Source: Drosophila miranda (Eukaryota > Arthropoda > Insecta > Diptera > Drosophilidae). From it: a DNA stretch of 64,000 nucleotides. This document shows positions 1 to 18,930 of the stretch, in pieces. The number at the start of each line of letters is the position of its first letter. Position 1 is the stretch's first letter. Location of the stretch: assembly GCF_003369915.1 (NCBI RefSeq), contig NC_046674.1, positions 13,640,001-13,704,000 on the forward strand, given 5' to 3'. Made by a program: the position numbers and the translations under genes. The notes below the pieces were generated by a model. It did not search any database and was not told the origin of the DNA. It was given only the letters and a program-made list of their open reading frames with translations.

Positions 1-136
1 AATGGTTTCTATATCGAATCTATCTATCTGACAAATCTTTGCAATGGCATTATTCACGATAATGCCTGCTTCTCTTGGTTAATACCCTGTTATTCAGCTG
101 GAGCGTGGACCGTGGTGATCGAGTCGAGTGCTGATC
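1..136 (-). other. MYPT-75D: MYPT-75D 3' untranslated sequence
   Basis: This is the stretch directly after the MYPT-75D stop codon on the minus strand. I see no AATAAA in it, so the 3' UTR probably continues past the left edge of the window. It contains one isolated ATACCC motif near position 84. Confidence 0.5.
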
Positions 137-3929
<3,793 letters not shown>

Positions 3930-4790
3930 TTTGTCAGAGTCAGACGACACGGCCACCGTGCTCTCCCTGCGGTTATATGATATGTGTGTTCTTCTCAGTT
4001 TCTCACTTTCTCGGTTATAATCAAACAAATTTAAACCATTTGTTGGGAGCAATTTATGTGACTGTTGCTGCTGCTGTTGCTCTGTCGTGTTTGTCTATGG
4101 AAATTGTAATTTGCATCTTTGAATTTGATTGCAAGTGCGACTGCGACTGCGGCTGCGGCTGCGGGTGCGGGTGCGGAGGTCTATTGTGGTTGTGCCTCTC
4201 TGCTGCAGCTCCTATCACCTGCTACTCCTTGACAACACCCGAGGCTGCACTCATGGCAACGAGACCACGTTTATCCTTCGTCCTGCCGCCTCCCCTATCC
4301 GCTGTCCACCCTGTCCGCTCGCTCCCTCTCGCTCTGTTTACTTATGATTTGGTTGGTCCTTCGTGCTTCCGTGCTTCCGGGCTCCTGTTGATGTTTGTCC
4401 AAGCTCTCTCATTCGCTTTAACTGCAGATTTCTGTTGTGCTTCCCTGCCAAAGAAAAACAGACGAAAATTCAAATAAAATATATATATAATATTCCATAA
4501 AATTGCATAGTAAATGCAGCAGCAGCAGCAGCAGCTGTAAAAGCGCAAGTCTTAAATCTAGTTCGTGGATAAAAACATTAACTAAGATAAATGATCCCAT
4601 TCCCTGGTTTATGGCTTACGGGTACGGTCGTACGGTTGTACGGTTGCACGGTTGCACGGGTGTACGGGTGTGCGGGTGTGGGTGCAGAGCGGTCAAGGCA
4701 ATTGCGTTAATGGATCCCCATATCATCGCTGAAGCCAACCACTCGATTCAGTCCCTCTTTTCGTCGTCGCCTTATCCTCCATATATATTA

Positions 4791-4823
4791 ATACCCTGCA
4801 TTCGAAGAGTATTCAAGGGGTAT
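4791..4823. repeat. Short ATACCC...GGGTAT module
   Basis: A 33-base segment with inverted hexamer ends ATACCC and GGGTAT around a non-repeated centre. Similar modules occur at 18558, 28661, 31148 (TTACCC form), 34562, 34660, 40530 and 41781. Confidence 0.5.
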
Positions 4824-7800
4824 ATTGAACAGAGGGCTGCGCTTGCCGCCCCATAAAGTACATCGGACAAGGGATCAGTACCCGAGCCACGTGTGCCTCT
4901 ACACAACACCATTTTGAAGAGAATATCAGACGGACAACGGCAGGACATGCAGATAATCGAGGGATTAGCGGACTTTAAGGAAGTTCCAGGTTGGATTCGC
5001 TTTAAAAGGAAGAAAAGCTCGTTAAAATTCTGTTTGCGATGATCGATCATTTTCGATATGAACACAAAGAGTATCCCCAACAATGTTACATACGTAAGGA
5101 GCTCCCTCCTCCCCCCTCCCACGGTGAATGCGCACTTTCTCAACATTTGTCCGTCGTTTTGGGTGCGTTGAAGTGTAAGAATAATGCTGATGACGCATTG
5201 TGTCCCTAGCATTCCCTAACCCTTCACCCTCCCCTTCTTCTTCTTTACTCTCCTCCTTGCCAGGGCTGAGACCTGCCAGCCAGGGCTCTGCCTGAAATTG
5301 CATGCCAAGAGACCATCAGACCATCCGACAGACCATCCGACCATCCGACCATCAACCATCAGCCATCACCCATCATCGAGTTAAGTTTATTTAACTCGAA
5401 GCACAGCCCAAGAAGCCACAAGTCCAATCTCATGTGCAGCCAACTTGATCCTGCCAATGCGGAAGGGGAAGGAGGAAGGGGAAAGGCTTACAAAGAGAAT
5501 TCTAGAGTGAAGGAAAGTGAACAAGAAATGCCTTTCCTTTCCGCCCGAACTTGCACTAAGTCGCTAATTTACTATTCCCTCTATATATGCCCCCGCTCCA
5601 CTCCCGCTCCACTCCCGCTCCACCTCCACTCCCCTCCTCGAGGGGGGCGAAAACATTTAGGAGCAAGGAGAGAAATGCGAAAAGTCCTGGGGATTACCTT
5701 GAATGATTTATTATACGAGTAAAGTTCATGCCAAAGGGAGGGTCCCAGAGGGGGGAGAGCGGGGGCGCAGGGGCGCGGGGGGAGGATGCGATTAAGGTGC
5801 AACAAATGTTTATTTTATTTCATTTTCATTTATTTCCACATACATATCCATGCCGGATTCACTGCGTCCTTCCTCCGAGTATACCTTCCCAGGTCGCAGT
5901 GGGGACTACGAAATGTAGTCAACCCCCCCTTCCCCTGCAACCCACGAACCAACTCCACTCTACGGCTAGAAAATTGAGAACATCTATCGGCCCCTATCCC
6001 CATCGCAAGATTATTCTCAGCGGTTTCCTTCTCTCTTTTCTTCGGCGCTTGGGTCTCCGGTCTAGACGTTTGCCTATAGGGGGAGTGGTAGTGCTTCCTG
6101 AGAGACTTTCGCCCAGAGAGAGGACGAAAAGCCAGCAGCGATCATAGTCTTTCATGTAGAATTCACCCCCTATCGAACATCAATCTGAGATCTCTACCAA
6201 ATAGAATCCAGAAATGGAATTCTGGAATACAAATATTTGTAAATGATAGCCGGAAAAGCGTGAAACCAGAGCCACAGCCCATACCCAATAAATCTGGAAA
6301 TCAATGCAGTTAATAGTCCTTGTTTCCCAGGCTTGCAGTGGGAAAGGCCCTCACGACAAGGGAAAGCGGGAAAGCCGAGGGTACCCCGTATGGTGTTGCT
6401 ATCTCGCTCCCCTCCGCCAGATGTTGCACACTGCACGAGGAAGAGTGTGTTTGTGAGAGAGAGACAGAGAGAGAGAGTGAGTAAGCGCGTGGCTGGGGGT
6501 TGGGCAGCCACTGCATGGAATCATTTGGCTATATTAATGATCCAATGAGTCAACAACCTAGTGGATATGGCTAGAGCTGTGCCACAGGAGTCTCTTATAG
6601 TCCCTGAGACCTAGGCGCTCGACTTGGCTTTTCATACTGATCGAGATGATATACATACAGGTACGCTAGGGGGTTACCTCCACCACTATTCGTATATACC
6701 CCTACATTCCCCTTTGCGTATGGGGCGTACCGCTCTCGAACCTAATAAAATTCTACTGGAAATGCATGCCGAATCACGTTTCCGTAGTTAAGAGCTGCAA
6801 CAACAACCAAATGCAACATTCACAAAATCCTGTAGTGTGTATTTACTCAAAGTTTTGTTTGCTTAAATTTGTTCATTTGCCTGATTTCTTCGAGGCGAAA
6901 TAACTCACAAATAATTCCCAAATACATATGTACATACATGGCCATGTGTGTGCAACAAATCACACGCCTGAGTGTGGCTTTTACAGGGATTTGCGACTGA
7001 ATCAATCAATTATTTACCTGCTGCTGCTGCCTCCTGCCAATAGATCCCGAAATACTCGTGGGAGTTGGACGACTATGAATAGAAATTTGCTCAGCATCAG
7101 CCTCATTTCCCCCGAAAGACAAAGAGCAAAAAACATGATTATTCTCGAATCAAACAATCAATCATTCGGCTGTTCCTGGCCCTCCCAACGGAGGAGGAGA
7201 AGTGTGTTATTTTACGTCTCTTTTGTCTCTCGTTGGCTTGGCTTTCATCTGCTGCACGATAGTCTGGCAATCAATTCTCGATTCTCTGGGAAATTGCATT
7301 TACCAATTACTCTCATCTTTCGGCCCTGAAATATGGTATTGCAGGCCGTCATACAACATATAGTCATTAAACGAACAATTTAAATCGAGTATCGATTGTG
7401 GCCTGGCTAACAGAACACTTTCTGCCATCCGGTTACTGCATAACGGATTCAGGACGCATGCACTGCATGTCCTGGTTTCCTTGACGATGCTCCTGCAGCA
7501 GCAGCAGTCAAGTGGATCGAAATGGCAGCGCAGCCATTAAGGAAATGTTCATTTATGAGTTTTGCCAGAGATGGAAATACAAAGGATTTCCTTCCTTCCT
7601 TCCTGCATGTGCTACGTCCTGTTTGTGTGACCCAAAAATTGTCGATAATAACAGCTTCAGAAATGGCAAATCAAGAAGGCAACAGCAGTCTTTCGACCAT
7701 GCGGACACCCTCAATCGGGGCTGGCAAAAACTATGGCTGGTAATGTGCTTGCAGAAAGTGGAAGAAGCACGAGAACGCTCTTAGATGGTGGATAGAGCTG

Positions 7801-10283
7801 GAGACAAATTGTGGCTCGAGCTGGCAAATATTGCCTGATCCAAAGGTCGTTAGTCTTTCAGGAGGCTCTCGAAAGCCGTACATACTCGTGCATAAATGCA
7901 TTCATAGATGACGCATGCAACTCCAAGGGTACACGGGATTTCAGGGGGCAAGTAAAAGCAGAGAGTGAGAGAGCACGGGCACGGGCACGAGTAGGAGTAG
8001 GAGAACGAGTACGAGCACAAGCAGTAGCGAGAGAGTAAGTACGAGTAGGAGAAGGAGCGAGAGAGTCGGCGCAACGAGCTACAGATTGCATTCGTCACTG
8101 CAGCCGATCGAGCGGGTGGTGCTCTGTCGTAACGATCGCCAGCCAATGGGTAGGATAATGTGCCCTATCCATATACCAGATACCAGATTGGAATGAGCTT
8201 TGGGGCCATGGAAGGGTCACGTACCTCTACATGAAAATATACCCTTGTACACCGAATGCCCTTCATAGCAGCCACAATGCCTCGACTTCCTCGACTTCCT
8301 TTCACGCTGACACTCGTGCCCGTACACCAGGGCGTATGCGTGTTATCTCCTGGGGTCAGTCAAGCCCCCTCCCCCCCCTCCTAACCTTCCGATTCTGTGC
8401 GTGCGTGCCCCAGGCTTTGGGCTATTCATTTTGCACGCCTCGCGTTAAGCTCGATATTTATGCAACTATTTAATAAATACAAAAAAGAAAAACGACGAGA
8501 GGCAGGGGCTGGGGCAGAGGCAGGGGCGGGGGCAGGGGTAGGGGCAGAGAGAAAACAACGCAAACAGCTAATAATTTACAGCCCCAAAGACGGCGGGCGG
8601 CATTAACTGATAGCAGATAAGATAGCGAAAGCTCAGCAGAAAAGCGCCAGCGCCAGCGTCAGCGCCACAAAACGAAAGTCAAAGCCCACTACACGACATT
8701 CTGGCGCTCACCGACCGAACATCAAGGCAAGTGACGACGACCTCAAGAGAGCTCAAGTGTGCCGGAGGGAGCCCCATTGTATTACAGGGTACGAAAGAGC
8801 CTAGGGAATGGCTGGCTGGGTGGAGAGGCCGCAAATGAATGGCCCTCGACGGGCGCCATGTGCAACACGAGTCCGACGGCCAGCCACAACAGCAGCAGCA
8901 GCAGCCACGATACCTTCGAGGCATCTACTATGTTGCATGCAGGGGTCAGGGGTTGGGGGTCGGGGGTCTGTCAGGGGATCCTCCAACGGCCATCACTTCT
9001 AATGAGCACCAAAGCACCAGGCAACAGCCCTAGAGAGACCCAGCCAGACCCACGAGAACCATATGGCTTTGCTTCGCCTGATTGCCACACAGTGCCACCT
9101 GGCTACGGGGGAAGCAACCAGCCAGGCCATTGGGATGCCCTCTGGAGAGCTGGCTGAGGCCTTGGCCCTTTCTCCATTCGTAATAGAGCATATTGACACG
9201 AAATCACGATTACAATCAGCCGGACACGCATACGATGTTTATTTAATTGAAATTTAAACATTTTCTGTCACAGGTCCGTGCTGTTGAGAGTTTAAATGTT
9301 AATTAATAAACACGATAATAATATTTGATCAAGTAACGCATTCTGCGGATTTTATGCACTCAATTCAAGGGCGAAAAAAAAGGGAATTCCCTTTGAATTG
9401 GCGCATCAATATTTATATCCAATTAAAAACTACATTTCCCGCTGCCGCCCCACCCGTTTCGCAGCTCATTAGACGCCCCGCTCGACCCCGCTCGACCCCG
9501 CCCGACCCTCATAGTTTATGGCCATCGAAGCGTCCCGCAATTCTAGTGTTCTACTTAATTAGCACCCACTGTTGGCGGCGACGGCGGCGGCATCCTCACG
9601 AAGAGGGTGTTGGAACGTCCTCCACTTGTGGCATGACGCGGGGCGTGCGAGTGTCGGTGCCGCCGCTCTCATGTGTGCTCGAGGGCAGCGAATTATGTGC
9701 TTGCCACCGGAGTGCAAGTGCATTAGCACCCGTTTCGTTTCCCCTTCATGGTGATGACTGCGGGGATGCGGATGCGGATGTGGATGCGAATGCGGATAAG
9801 ATTTTGAGGCAGGGCCAAGAGGCAAAGAGGCAAAGAGGGGGGCATTGCAGGATGTTTGCCTTAACCGTTGCCCAAGTGGTTGCACGGCGAGGCCATGGCA
9901 TCTCTAGGCCTCACAGCTCCAGCCCCAGCCCCCCCGCCTCCGCCTCTGCCTCCGCCACTGCCCTGGCCCTATGTTTCGGCCAAAAACTGTGCCACAAACA
10001 CACATCTCTACAGCTGCGGCCGTAATAATAAGCAAGAGTCCCTGCATCAAGGTAATGCTTGCATATGGGGTGTAGAAGAAAGCGTTGCGCGACCACAGGA
10101 TATCCACAGGACCTACTGCAGCCCTTTAGAGACCAAGGAGCGGCCAACCCATGGACTACTGCACTATTCTTGAATAGAACTTTGTACTCTTTAGTTTCTC
10201 AATGGGGATAAACCCATTAGCACCGCTATTATCTTGACCGCAGCTGTATAAGCACAAGTCGAGGGCACTAAAAATTATAGTTA

Positions 10284-10312
10284 CTGCCTCTGCCTCTGCC
10301 TCTGCCTCTGCC
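10284..10312. repeat. (TGCCTC)n array
   Basis: Hexamer repeat of about five units inside noncoding DNA; it explains the low-complexity open frames here. Confidence 0.85.
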
Positions 10313-12085
10313 TGGGCCCCGGCCTGGGCCTTTCCTCCTCCTCCTTCTGCTCCTTTGGGGCGTGTTGTTGCCACTGTTGCTGCTGCTACTGCTTTTCCTT
10401 CTGCTGCTGCTGCTGCTGCTGCTGTTGTATGTTGGCCCCAAAAATGAAAATCAAATAAAGCGATTGCACGTGAAAGCCAAGTCTCGAGTCGGAGCTGAAG
10501 CTGACGCTGAGGCTGAAGCTGAAGCTGACGCTGAGGCATACATATATACAGTATGCCCCCAACGGAGGAGGGGGTGGGCCAAATGCGAATTGGGTTTCCA
10601 ACTTTGTTGTTGTTTCCGCTTTGTTGACTCTGGGGCCTGGCCGGTCCGACGCCCCGTCCGAAGTTCTGTGTCCTGTGAGGAGTAATAGAAGGCCCATGCA
10701 AATTAAATTTCAGTGCTGATTTGTCTGCATTGCCTGCCTGCCTGCCTGCCTGCCTGCCTGACTGCGTCGCACCGGAGCTCCCCACAAAACGGGGTCACAG
10801 GTGTACGAGTATTTTGTGCCAGTTAAAGTTCGTTTTTTGTTGCTGTTGCTGTTTCGGGGCTCCTCCCTTTCCCTGCCTTTCCCGACAGGGTCTCCAAGGA
10901 AACGAAGCCAAATGGACAGGGCCCATGTCCTGGGACTGTCCTGGGACTGTCCTGGCAAAGCGACTAACGATAAGCGACAGCGCAATGCTTACGAGCCAAA
11001 AAAAAAACCCACAAACAAACGACACACAAAATAATGAGAGGACTCCACATGAGGTTTCAAATGAGTTTTGGCAACCGACAGTTTTTGGCAGCATAAAGAG
11101 GATCTGAGGGTTATTTGAGCAATTTTATGGGCACTAAAATTCGTTTGAAACAACACTCAAGCTCAAGTTTTGGCTTTCGTATGGAAAAGGGATGCAAATT
11201 CTTTTGGTCTACAAGAATTTACAAAAAGAATAACACCAAAAATGATTAAGCTCTCTTTTGATCAACAAGTGATCAAATATGCATAAGTCGTAAATAATCG
11301 ACATAATAATCGAGCTAGCAAATAATAATCCACTGTATGGGTATTATATGTTTCAAATTTGAATTTAATTTCAACGTTTACCAACACTGTTTGCCAAGAA
11401 TGCATTTCGAACGTTATTCAACACTAATTATGTATTCTTTTCTACAGCTTGGTGTTCAATCGTGGACCAACACTGTAAATATTCGACATAAATGTGTTAT
11501 TTGCACGTTTACCAACACAGTTTAATTGAAATTACCTTAAAAGAACTCATTTCCAGTATTCCAGTTGAACAGAAACTTCAAAGAGCACATTTTAAGACGT
11601 TTACGAGCATTAAACCTATCGGATAAGTGCTCTGAGTGTTGAGAAGCCCCTTCGTTCCGCATTACCCGTAAACTTCATGAAAACTAAAACGATAACCCAG
11701 TAAAACCAGAGCTCTCTCTCCCCCTCTCTCTCTCTCTTTATTGAAATAAATGCAGCAATGCAAATTGGTAAACACAATTTTCATTTACTATAACCTCCCC
11801 CCGAGAGAGGGGGGGGGGAGAGTTTTTTAATCGTATTCCGAAAACTGAAAGCCCTTTCAGCCTCCAGCCCCCAGCCGTCAGCCCCCAGCCCCCAAGGAAA
11901 CTCGTTCGAGAGTGCTTTTCCAACTGTAACTTCCTGCTGGGCGCAAAAAGATAATTTGCAACCGAATATGCATAAGCATAAGTGAGTAAACATTACCATC
12001 AGGAGGCTGCTGCTGGACAAAGTTGTGCTCCACAGCTGGGCCATCCATCCAGAGCGACGCGCCCGCAGGGAGGACCCCCCACTCC

Positions 12086-12117
12086 CACACACACACACAC
12101 ACACACGCACACACACA
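12086..12117. repeat. (CA)n microsatellite
   Basis: CA run of about 32 bases with one A-to-G interruption. Confidence 0.9.
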
Positions 12118-14324
12118 AAGTGTCCACAACTGATTATCATGGAGTGGTGTATATTCCATTTTCCACTGCCAGTGATGTGTTCATTCCGGTCTCCCCACTC
12201 CCCCTGCTCCTCCTGATTCGTTGACCAACTGGCGTGAGCAATTTAACAGAAGCTTTGGCCATCTCTCAAAATTTAGCACGTCGTCGTCGTCGTCGTTGTG
12301 TCGTGTGCTCCCCCCGTCCCACCCTCCCGCCCACTCTACTCAATCAAGTTCACACAGATGACACATGTAGAGAGGAGTCCACATGCCGCACCCCCCCCCC
12401 TCCACCGTCCGCCGACTGCCAGAGGAACACGCCTCCTGTCAGCATGACGTGGCATGTCCTTGCACTGATCCCACTGCTGCTTTCGTTTCCTCTCCTCCAA
12501 TTTCATTCATTTCATGTCATTTTTTGTTTTTGTTTAAGCTTCGTCTGCCATCATTTTTGTAATTTTTCTTCAAGAGCTTAGCGATGTGCTGGATGTGGCA
12601 CTGCGGGCAAACTGAGCAGCCCATAGGCCATCTGGAGAAGAAACCTCTAAGGGAGCAATTTGTTCTGTGAAACTAGAAGAAAACATCACGAAGAGTATTT
12701 CAAATTTATTTCACATTAAAATCTTGTACATTTGATCGGATCTCTTGAGGCCTTTGAGGCCTCTTAGCCTCTCTTCTAAACCTTCTACCAAAGAGTATAT
12801 ATTTCGGGCATTCAATAGTGACTCCCACTCTACTCCTCCCATTGGTTCGTTCCACCCATCCCTGTGTATTCCTGTGGCATGTCCTTTTTCTCTCAGTGTA
12901 GTGCTGCTCTTTTCAACCCCTTGGAAACCCCTTGTGCTTCTTCTACCGCTTTCCATTAAATGCGTCATTTTGTTGTTGTTTATTTCTTTGTCGTTGCTGC
13001 TGCTGTTGTTGTTGTTGTCTTATATTTACCGCAATGACGGGCTCTCAATGACCTTAAGGCGCCACCTACAGTTCAATTGTTTGGGTATTGGTTTAATTAT
13101 TTGTCATTCGCACCCACCGCATCCGTTAATTGCGCATTATACCCATCTCTCTTACTCCCAGTCTCCTGTCTCCTATCTCCTCTCTCCCTCTAACTCTCAC
13201 GCTCTGTGTGTGTGTCTCCATCTCCCTCCCTCTCTCCGTTTCTCCGTCTCTGTCTCGCTTTGTGGCTGGGCGGCGCCTCATTTATTTATATTTACGCCAG
13301 CGGCTTTTTTTTCATTTCGCTGACCCACTGCTGGATGTCCCTTTCCCATGCCCACACCCCCCACTTCCACACTCCGCCCTGCTCCCCGCTCCCTTTGCAC
13401 CTTTGCCCTTTCTTTCGGCTCTTCCCTGATGCTTTCATCCTCTCACCTCACCTGCCTCCCCACATTTCCCATTTGGCACGTGTCTTTGTTGTTAAATTGC
13501 TCTTTATGTTGATGTTGCTGTAGTTATTTATACCCCCTTGCTGTGGGGCATAATGATTTGTGAAACGTTTTGACGTTTTCCAAAGACCTTAAGAAGAATT
13601 TTCCTAGGACCTATTCTTTTGTTTCCTGCTGTTGTGGGGATCCTCAGTAGGGATCCTCCCTACAAGTGAGTAGTAATCCGCTCCAGAAACTAGATTACAA
13701 TCGGGTTCCTTTCCATATCTTAGTACGACCGTCTTCCCACGACCTTCCCATCGTACCCTTGACTATATCGATACTCATCAGATCATAGCTTATGGCAAAG
13801 CCCTTGACTTTCTGAAGATATTCCCACCAAACCTTTGCTAAGGCCACATCCAAAACGAAGCGCCATATCTCTCTCTATCCATCTCTCTGAATATAATCCA
13901 GATGTTCCACAGAAAACACTGTAGTTTACACCCGCAAAAGGGGTATCCAAGGCCTCCATCAATCCTGCCCCTGCCGCTGCTGCCGCCGCTGCTGTTCTTT
14001 TACCGTTTCTGGTGCGTGGTTGCATTTATTTATGTGAGCGCAAAAGGGGAAAATTGTGTCGACACCGCCCGCTGCTTTTCGCTTTTTTCGCTCTTTTTTG
14101 AGCTTTTGCTTTTGCAGGTGAAATATTTTTAATTAAAAAATCTTTTATTTAAGCGAGTGTCAAGCGTTTCGCATCCGCCCTCCCCCCTCCTCGCTCCCCC
14201 TGCTCTTTGGCTTTGTGTCCATCAGTGTTTTTTGTTATTTTTTTTATGTTAAAATGTTTAGCGCGTGCAAAGACAACAAATGAGTTTCGGTTAACACTTT
14301 CTGGGGGGGATTCTGAGGGGTTCT

Positions 14325-14341
14325 GGGGGGGGGGGGGGGGG
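14325..14341. repeat. Poly-G run
   Basis: Seventeen consecutive G residues, preceded by two shorter G runs; a possible G-quadruplex or polymerase-slippage site. Confidence 0.9.
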
Positions 14342-17300
14342 AATGGCTATTAACTATTTAAAGTCGATTACGACTTGCAGAAAGATATTCCATAATATTT
14401 ACCATAAAACTTAAAAATGTTTGAAAATCCCTCAAGTTACGTTTTCATCATCTTACCTAAAAAGAAAGAAGATTCATTTCAATATTAATATACAATCATT
14501 GTATGCCCAAAGGCAATAAATATTATATTCTATTTTGCAATTTAAATGCTCGTTGAACATCTCCAACAAAATTCAAGAGGAAATCATCAGCCATTTCCAT
14601 TTCCATATCCATTTTCATTTCCATATCCAATTCCACTCCCCCCCCCCCCCACGCGGAGTGACGGATTCTTGTCCTTTTCGGGATTGACACCGGAGATCCA
14701 ACCCCCCTCACCCTCACCCTGCCATCGCACAGCCATTCCTTGCCGACAGGTGTCACCCCCCCACCCCCACACCACTGTGCACTGCACTCCTTTCTCCCAC
14801 CCGTATTGCAGTCTCTCTCTCCGACATTTACGACTACAGATACATATGTATCTATGCTGATTTTTTTCTCTGTCTTGCCTGTAAACTTTAATGCAGTTTC
14901 CTTGTTGTCATTAAAAAGTATTCATTTCATTCGTTTCGACCATAAGATACCTCCTCTTTACTATAGAAATATTTCAACAGGTATATTAACTTCTTTTCGA
15001 TTAGAGCAACCGATGATTGGATAAAAGATACAATTTTTGATAAATTGCTTTTGGATGGATCGCTTTTACTAGAAAAATGGGCAAAAGATTACTTTCTTTA
15101 CTTTAGAAATGGATAAAAGATATACTTTTCCCTAGATAAATGTTTACTAGATATATGTATAAATATATGCATAAAAGATACTCCTTGACTAGAGAAATGA
15201 ATAACGATATGTACACTCATTCCTATGGAAAATAATTTTAGTCAAGTAAGCAGCCACTTCCCGATCACCATTCTGGATGTCACAATAATTTAAGAGTGAT
15301 GATTTCAAACTGTTGAATAGATTCTGGCATTTATATAACTTTGCAAATAAATTGATATAATTTGTGGGTTTTTCTCTAGGGGGGGATAACATTGTTTTGC
15401 CTGGGAAATATTGACTGCAAATGGAGTTCCAGCCTTCGCCCAGCCTCGGAACGACTTCTTCTGCGACGGCCACAAAGTCCTTTCGAGTGCAGGGGGCCAG
15501 CCTGTGCCCGAAAGATCTTTCGCGTTTTTCCACAATTTTGTTGTTGTTGCTTTTCCATTCATCTCCTGCTCTGGCATTTTATTCTGCTTCTGATTGTCTC
15601 TCTTCCCCCCCTTGCAGCGCCTCTGACACCAAAAATGAAAACTCTTTGCTGCCCCATCCACCCACCCCCACCCACCCCCTCCCCGCTCGACAGGTGGAAT
15701 ATCTATGCGTCCCAGATTTTTAACAAGGTTGAAACACACACACACACAAACACTGACACAAACATGACCGAAAGTTTTTCCATTTTTCATTTACCCCCCC
15801 TCCCAGCCACAACACACCACAGCAAACCCCCTATTTTTCCATTTCGGTCATTTGCAAAGCCCCCTCCCCAAACCCCACCAAGCCGCTGCTCTCATGCTCT
15901 TTGGGGCATTTCGGTGGGTTCCTATGGGGGGCTTTCGCCATATAGCGAAACGGTGTCAAACGGATATGCATGTTGATTTAATTTGCACCTTCGTTTAAAC
16001 GCTCTAGTGTCCCCCTATCCACCCACCGCCCCCCTGACACGGCAACGTGCAAAAAGTAAATTATTTTTGCCCCCTGGTCGTAAATTAGTCCTACGATAGG
16101 AGCTGCAACTCCTGCGGTGGCACTGCACGGGGATCGGGTACGTCCTCCTCTGTTCTACTTATCCAAAGACCGCCATAACAAATACATACAAACACACACC
16201 TGTGTACGGGTGGGCCTTTGTCCTGTGTATGTGTGTGTGTGTGTGCAAAAATCAACGCTGGCTAATTGCGCGATTTTTATCACCACACAATATACAAACC
16301 CATGTACAGATGTACATAAATACATATGTGTGTATAAATGGGGTCGCCATCAGGCTCGGGAAAGGAAAGGAACAAACAAAACCCACTTTTACACTTATCG
16401 AATTCCACAGAAAGAACGAATGGCTAGACACTGCATTCCGATCGGTTTCCCTTGCGACACATTAGGCGCAAGAAAAGCGTAGCAGCATAGCAAAAACTGC
16501 GACGCAATTGCCGTTTGTCTGCATCTCTTTCTAGCCCGCACTCATCACTGCAGCGCTCTCAGCTCGTCCGTTTTGATCCTCTCTGAGCGAATCATCTCTC
16601 TTTCGCAAACGCAATGCTTTGGCTTTTCGGGCCTCTCTCTCCCGTCAAAGCGCTCTCAGTGGCGCCGAGAGAGAGAGAGGACCACCTGTATGTTTGTTGC
16701 TGAGAGAGCGGGAGAGCGCTAGAGAAGGAAGAACAGAAGGAATTGCCGAGTGTTTGCGTGGACAAAACGTAGATCAAGAGATAAGCGAACTGCGAAGCAG
16801 GCAGCCGCAGCCAGGGTCTAGAAATACTTGGATATTTATTTGTTTATTCTTTAATTACAAATAAAATTAGCTGTGGCCCTAAATCTCTGCGAAGCCAGCT
16901 TAATTCTCGACTGATTAGTGTAGTGCCATCCATCCACATATTTGCTTTAGTTCAGAGTATTATTATACAACTTTATTGGCCATAAAAAGGTTCCTGCGCA
17001 GGTTCCTCGTTACAGCGGGTCCATCCATTAGTTATCCACGTGATTAATTAAATGGCACGGCGGAGACCACAAAACAGAACGTTTCGACGCGCCAGCGTGC
17101 CGTATGAGTAATGTGCCCACTGAATGATATTTTCGTTTATTTGTGCGTGCGTTTGTTCGGCAAAGACCCGGCCAGGCCCCATAAATGTCATAAGAGAGGC
17201 GGGAGGAGGGATCTGGGGTGTGGGAGGGAGGCTGATTTCGGCATTCAACGGCACGTGTCAGTGGACCGCTATTTATTTATTTAGTGGCTTAATAATTGAG

Positions 17301-18600
17301 CACGTGATCTTATAAATGTTATGGCCAGTTCCCGCCCAGCTCCGCCCCGCTCCAGCCTCCTAGCATTCAGGGTCGAGTCCTGTTTCTGTTGCCTCTTCTT
17401 TGGGTGACATTGCGAGGCTTGTAATTGGCTTTTGAGAGAGTACTTCAAGCACACACACACACACTGGGGAGACTGGGGGAAATTTGTATTAAATGGCACG
17501 GCTACGCATCGAAGAAGGGTTTAAGACCGGCTTATATGGGCTTAAAACGGACACCGAAGCGAGAGACACACAGAGGCGACAACCCGTAGCATGGGGCACG
17601 TAGCAAGGGGCTCGGGGCTGGGGGCTGGGGGGCCGGGGGATACGACCTAATTGGGAGAGGGATACGAGTAGGAGTCCGGTTATTACCGAATACTGTGTGT
17701 GCCACGAGCCGTGTGCCTTTTGCAGTGCCCTGCTCTTGCGGTTGACTGTACTTCCTGCTGCTGCTGCTTGTGTTTGCCAGCTTAAGAATGAGGGGAGGGG
17801 AGGGAGGGAACTGCAAGCAAAGTAAAGTATCGAAGTAAAGTACGTTCATTCATTCTCTAATATCTCTACTTTAAAGATCGTCCAAAAATTCAACATTTCA
17901 GGGCACAAAAAATACTCCACAGTTCATTGCATATTTTCCCACTTTATGCATATTTTTCGGTGGGGCTATAGTTTCTTTTTTTTCATAATTTGCCGTCAAT
18001 TTGTCAATTGCCGTCCTGCAATCTGCCACATGATTTTCGGGGCCACCACCGTCCGTGTGGGGATGGGGGTCGAGGCGAGGCGGGGCATTCTGCTCCTGCG
18101 AGCCGAAAATAATATCCGAAAACAAAAGTTCAATAGCTTTGGGGCCTGAATTTGATGGCCCGTTTTTCGCTCGATTGTTGGCATTTAATTTCGGAAAAGT
18201 TCATAAATTTTCCTTTTCCATTTTCACGGCTGTTTAAACAACATAATTCCACAAATATGTAAATTCTCTCCGCTCTCTATTTGCTTTTTGGTTATTTCGA
18301 TCGATTTAAAGGGAATTAATTGAGTAAATACTTAGAGTCCTTGGAATCGATCACCCTGGTCGAGTGCACACTGTACTTGTGCAGTGTGCGCCCACGCACA
18401 CACATTTTATCTATTCGAATTATCTGCATTTTCCTCTTTTATCTCTCAGATATCGATATACTTATCTAATGTAATACACACACACACACACGGGAAAAAA
18501 ATCCCATTCGATTATCATCTGGCTTTCTATTTAGCTCTAACGAGCTCCCTCTTTACGATACCCTAACCACATGGGGGGGTATCCCGACTCTGATGAGTAG

Positions 18601-18627
18601 GTCACAGGGGGTCACAGGGGGTCACAA
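18601..18627. repeat. GTCACAGGGG tandem decamer
   Basis: Two exact decamers GTCACAGGGG and a partial third copy, just to the right of an ATACCC...GGGTAT module at 18558-18582. Confidence 0.85.
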
Positions 18628-18930
18628 GGATACATATACGAGTGTGTATGTATGTGCCCTTGATGGCAGAACCTTATGGCTCAGATCCACAAAAGTAAGG
18701 GTATTCAAATCACAAGCAATCTTCTTGTCCTGCTAGTTTCTTCCACTTTGTATTTTGCGGAGCTATCGTCACGCCAACAGCAACAAAAAGTAAAAAAAAA
18801 AAAAAAAAAGAAAAGGTGGAGCGCAAAAAAGTTGGCCACCGAACAAAATGTGGCACACATGAAGCACATGGCGCCCAGGAATCGACGAAAGGAGCAGCAT
18901 ATGGACGCCACTTTAGAAGGAGGTGGCAAA

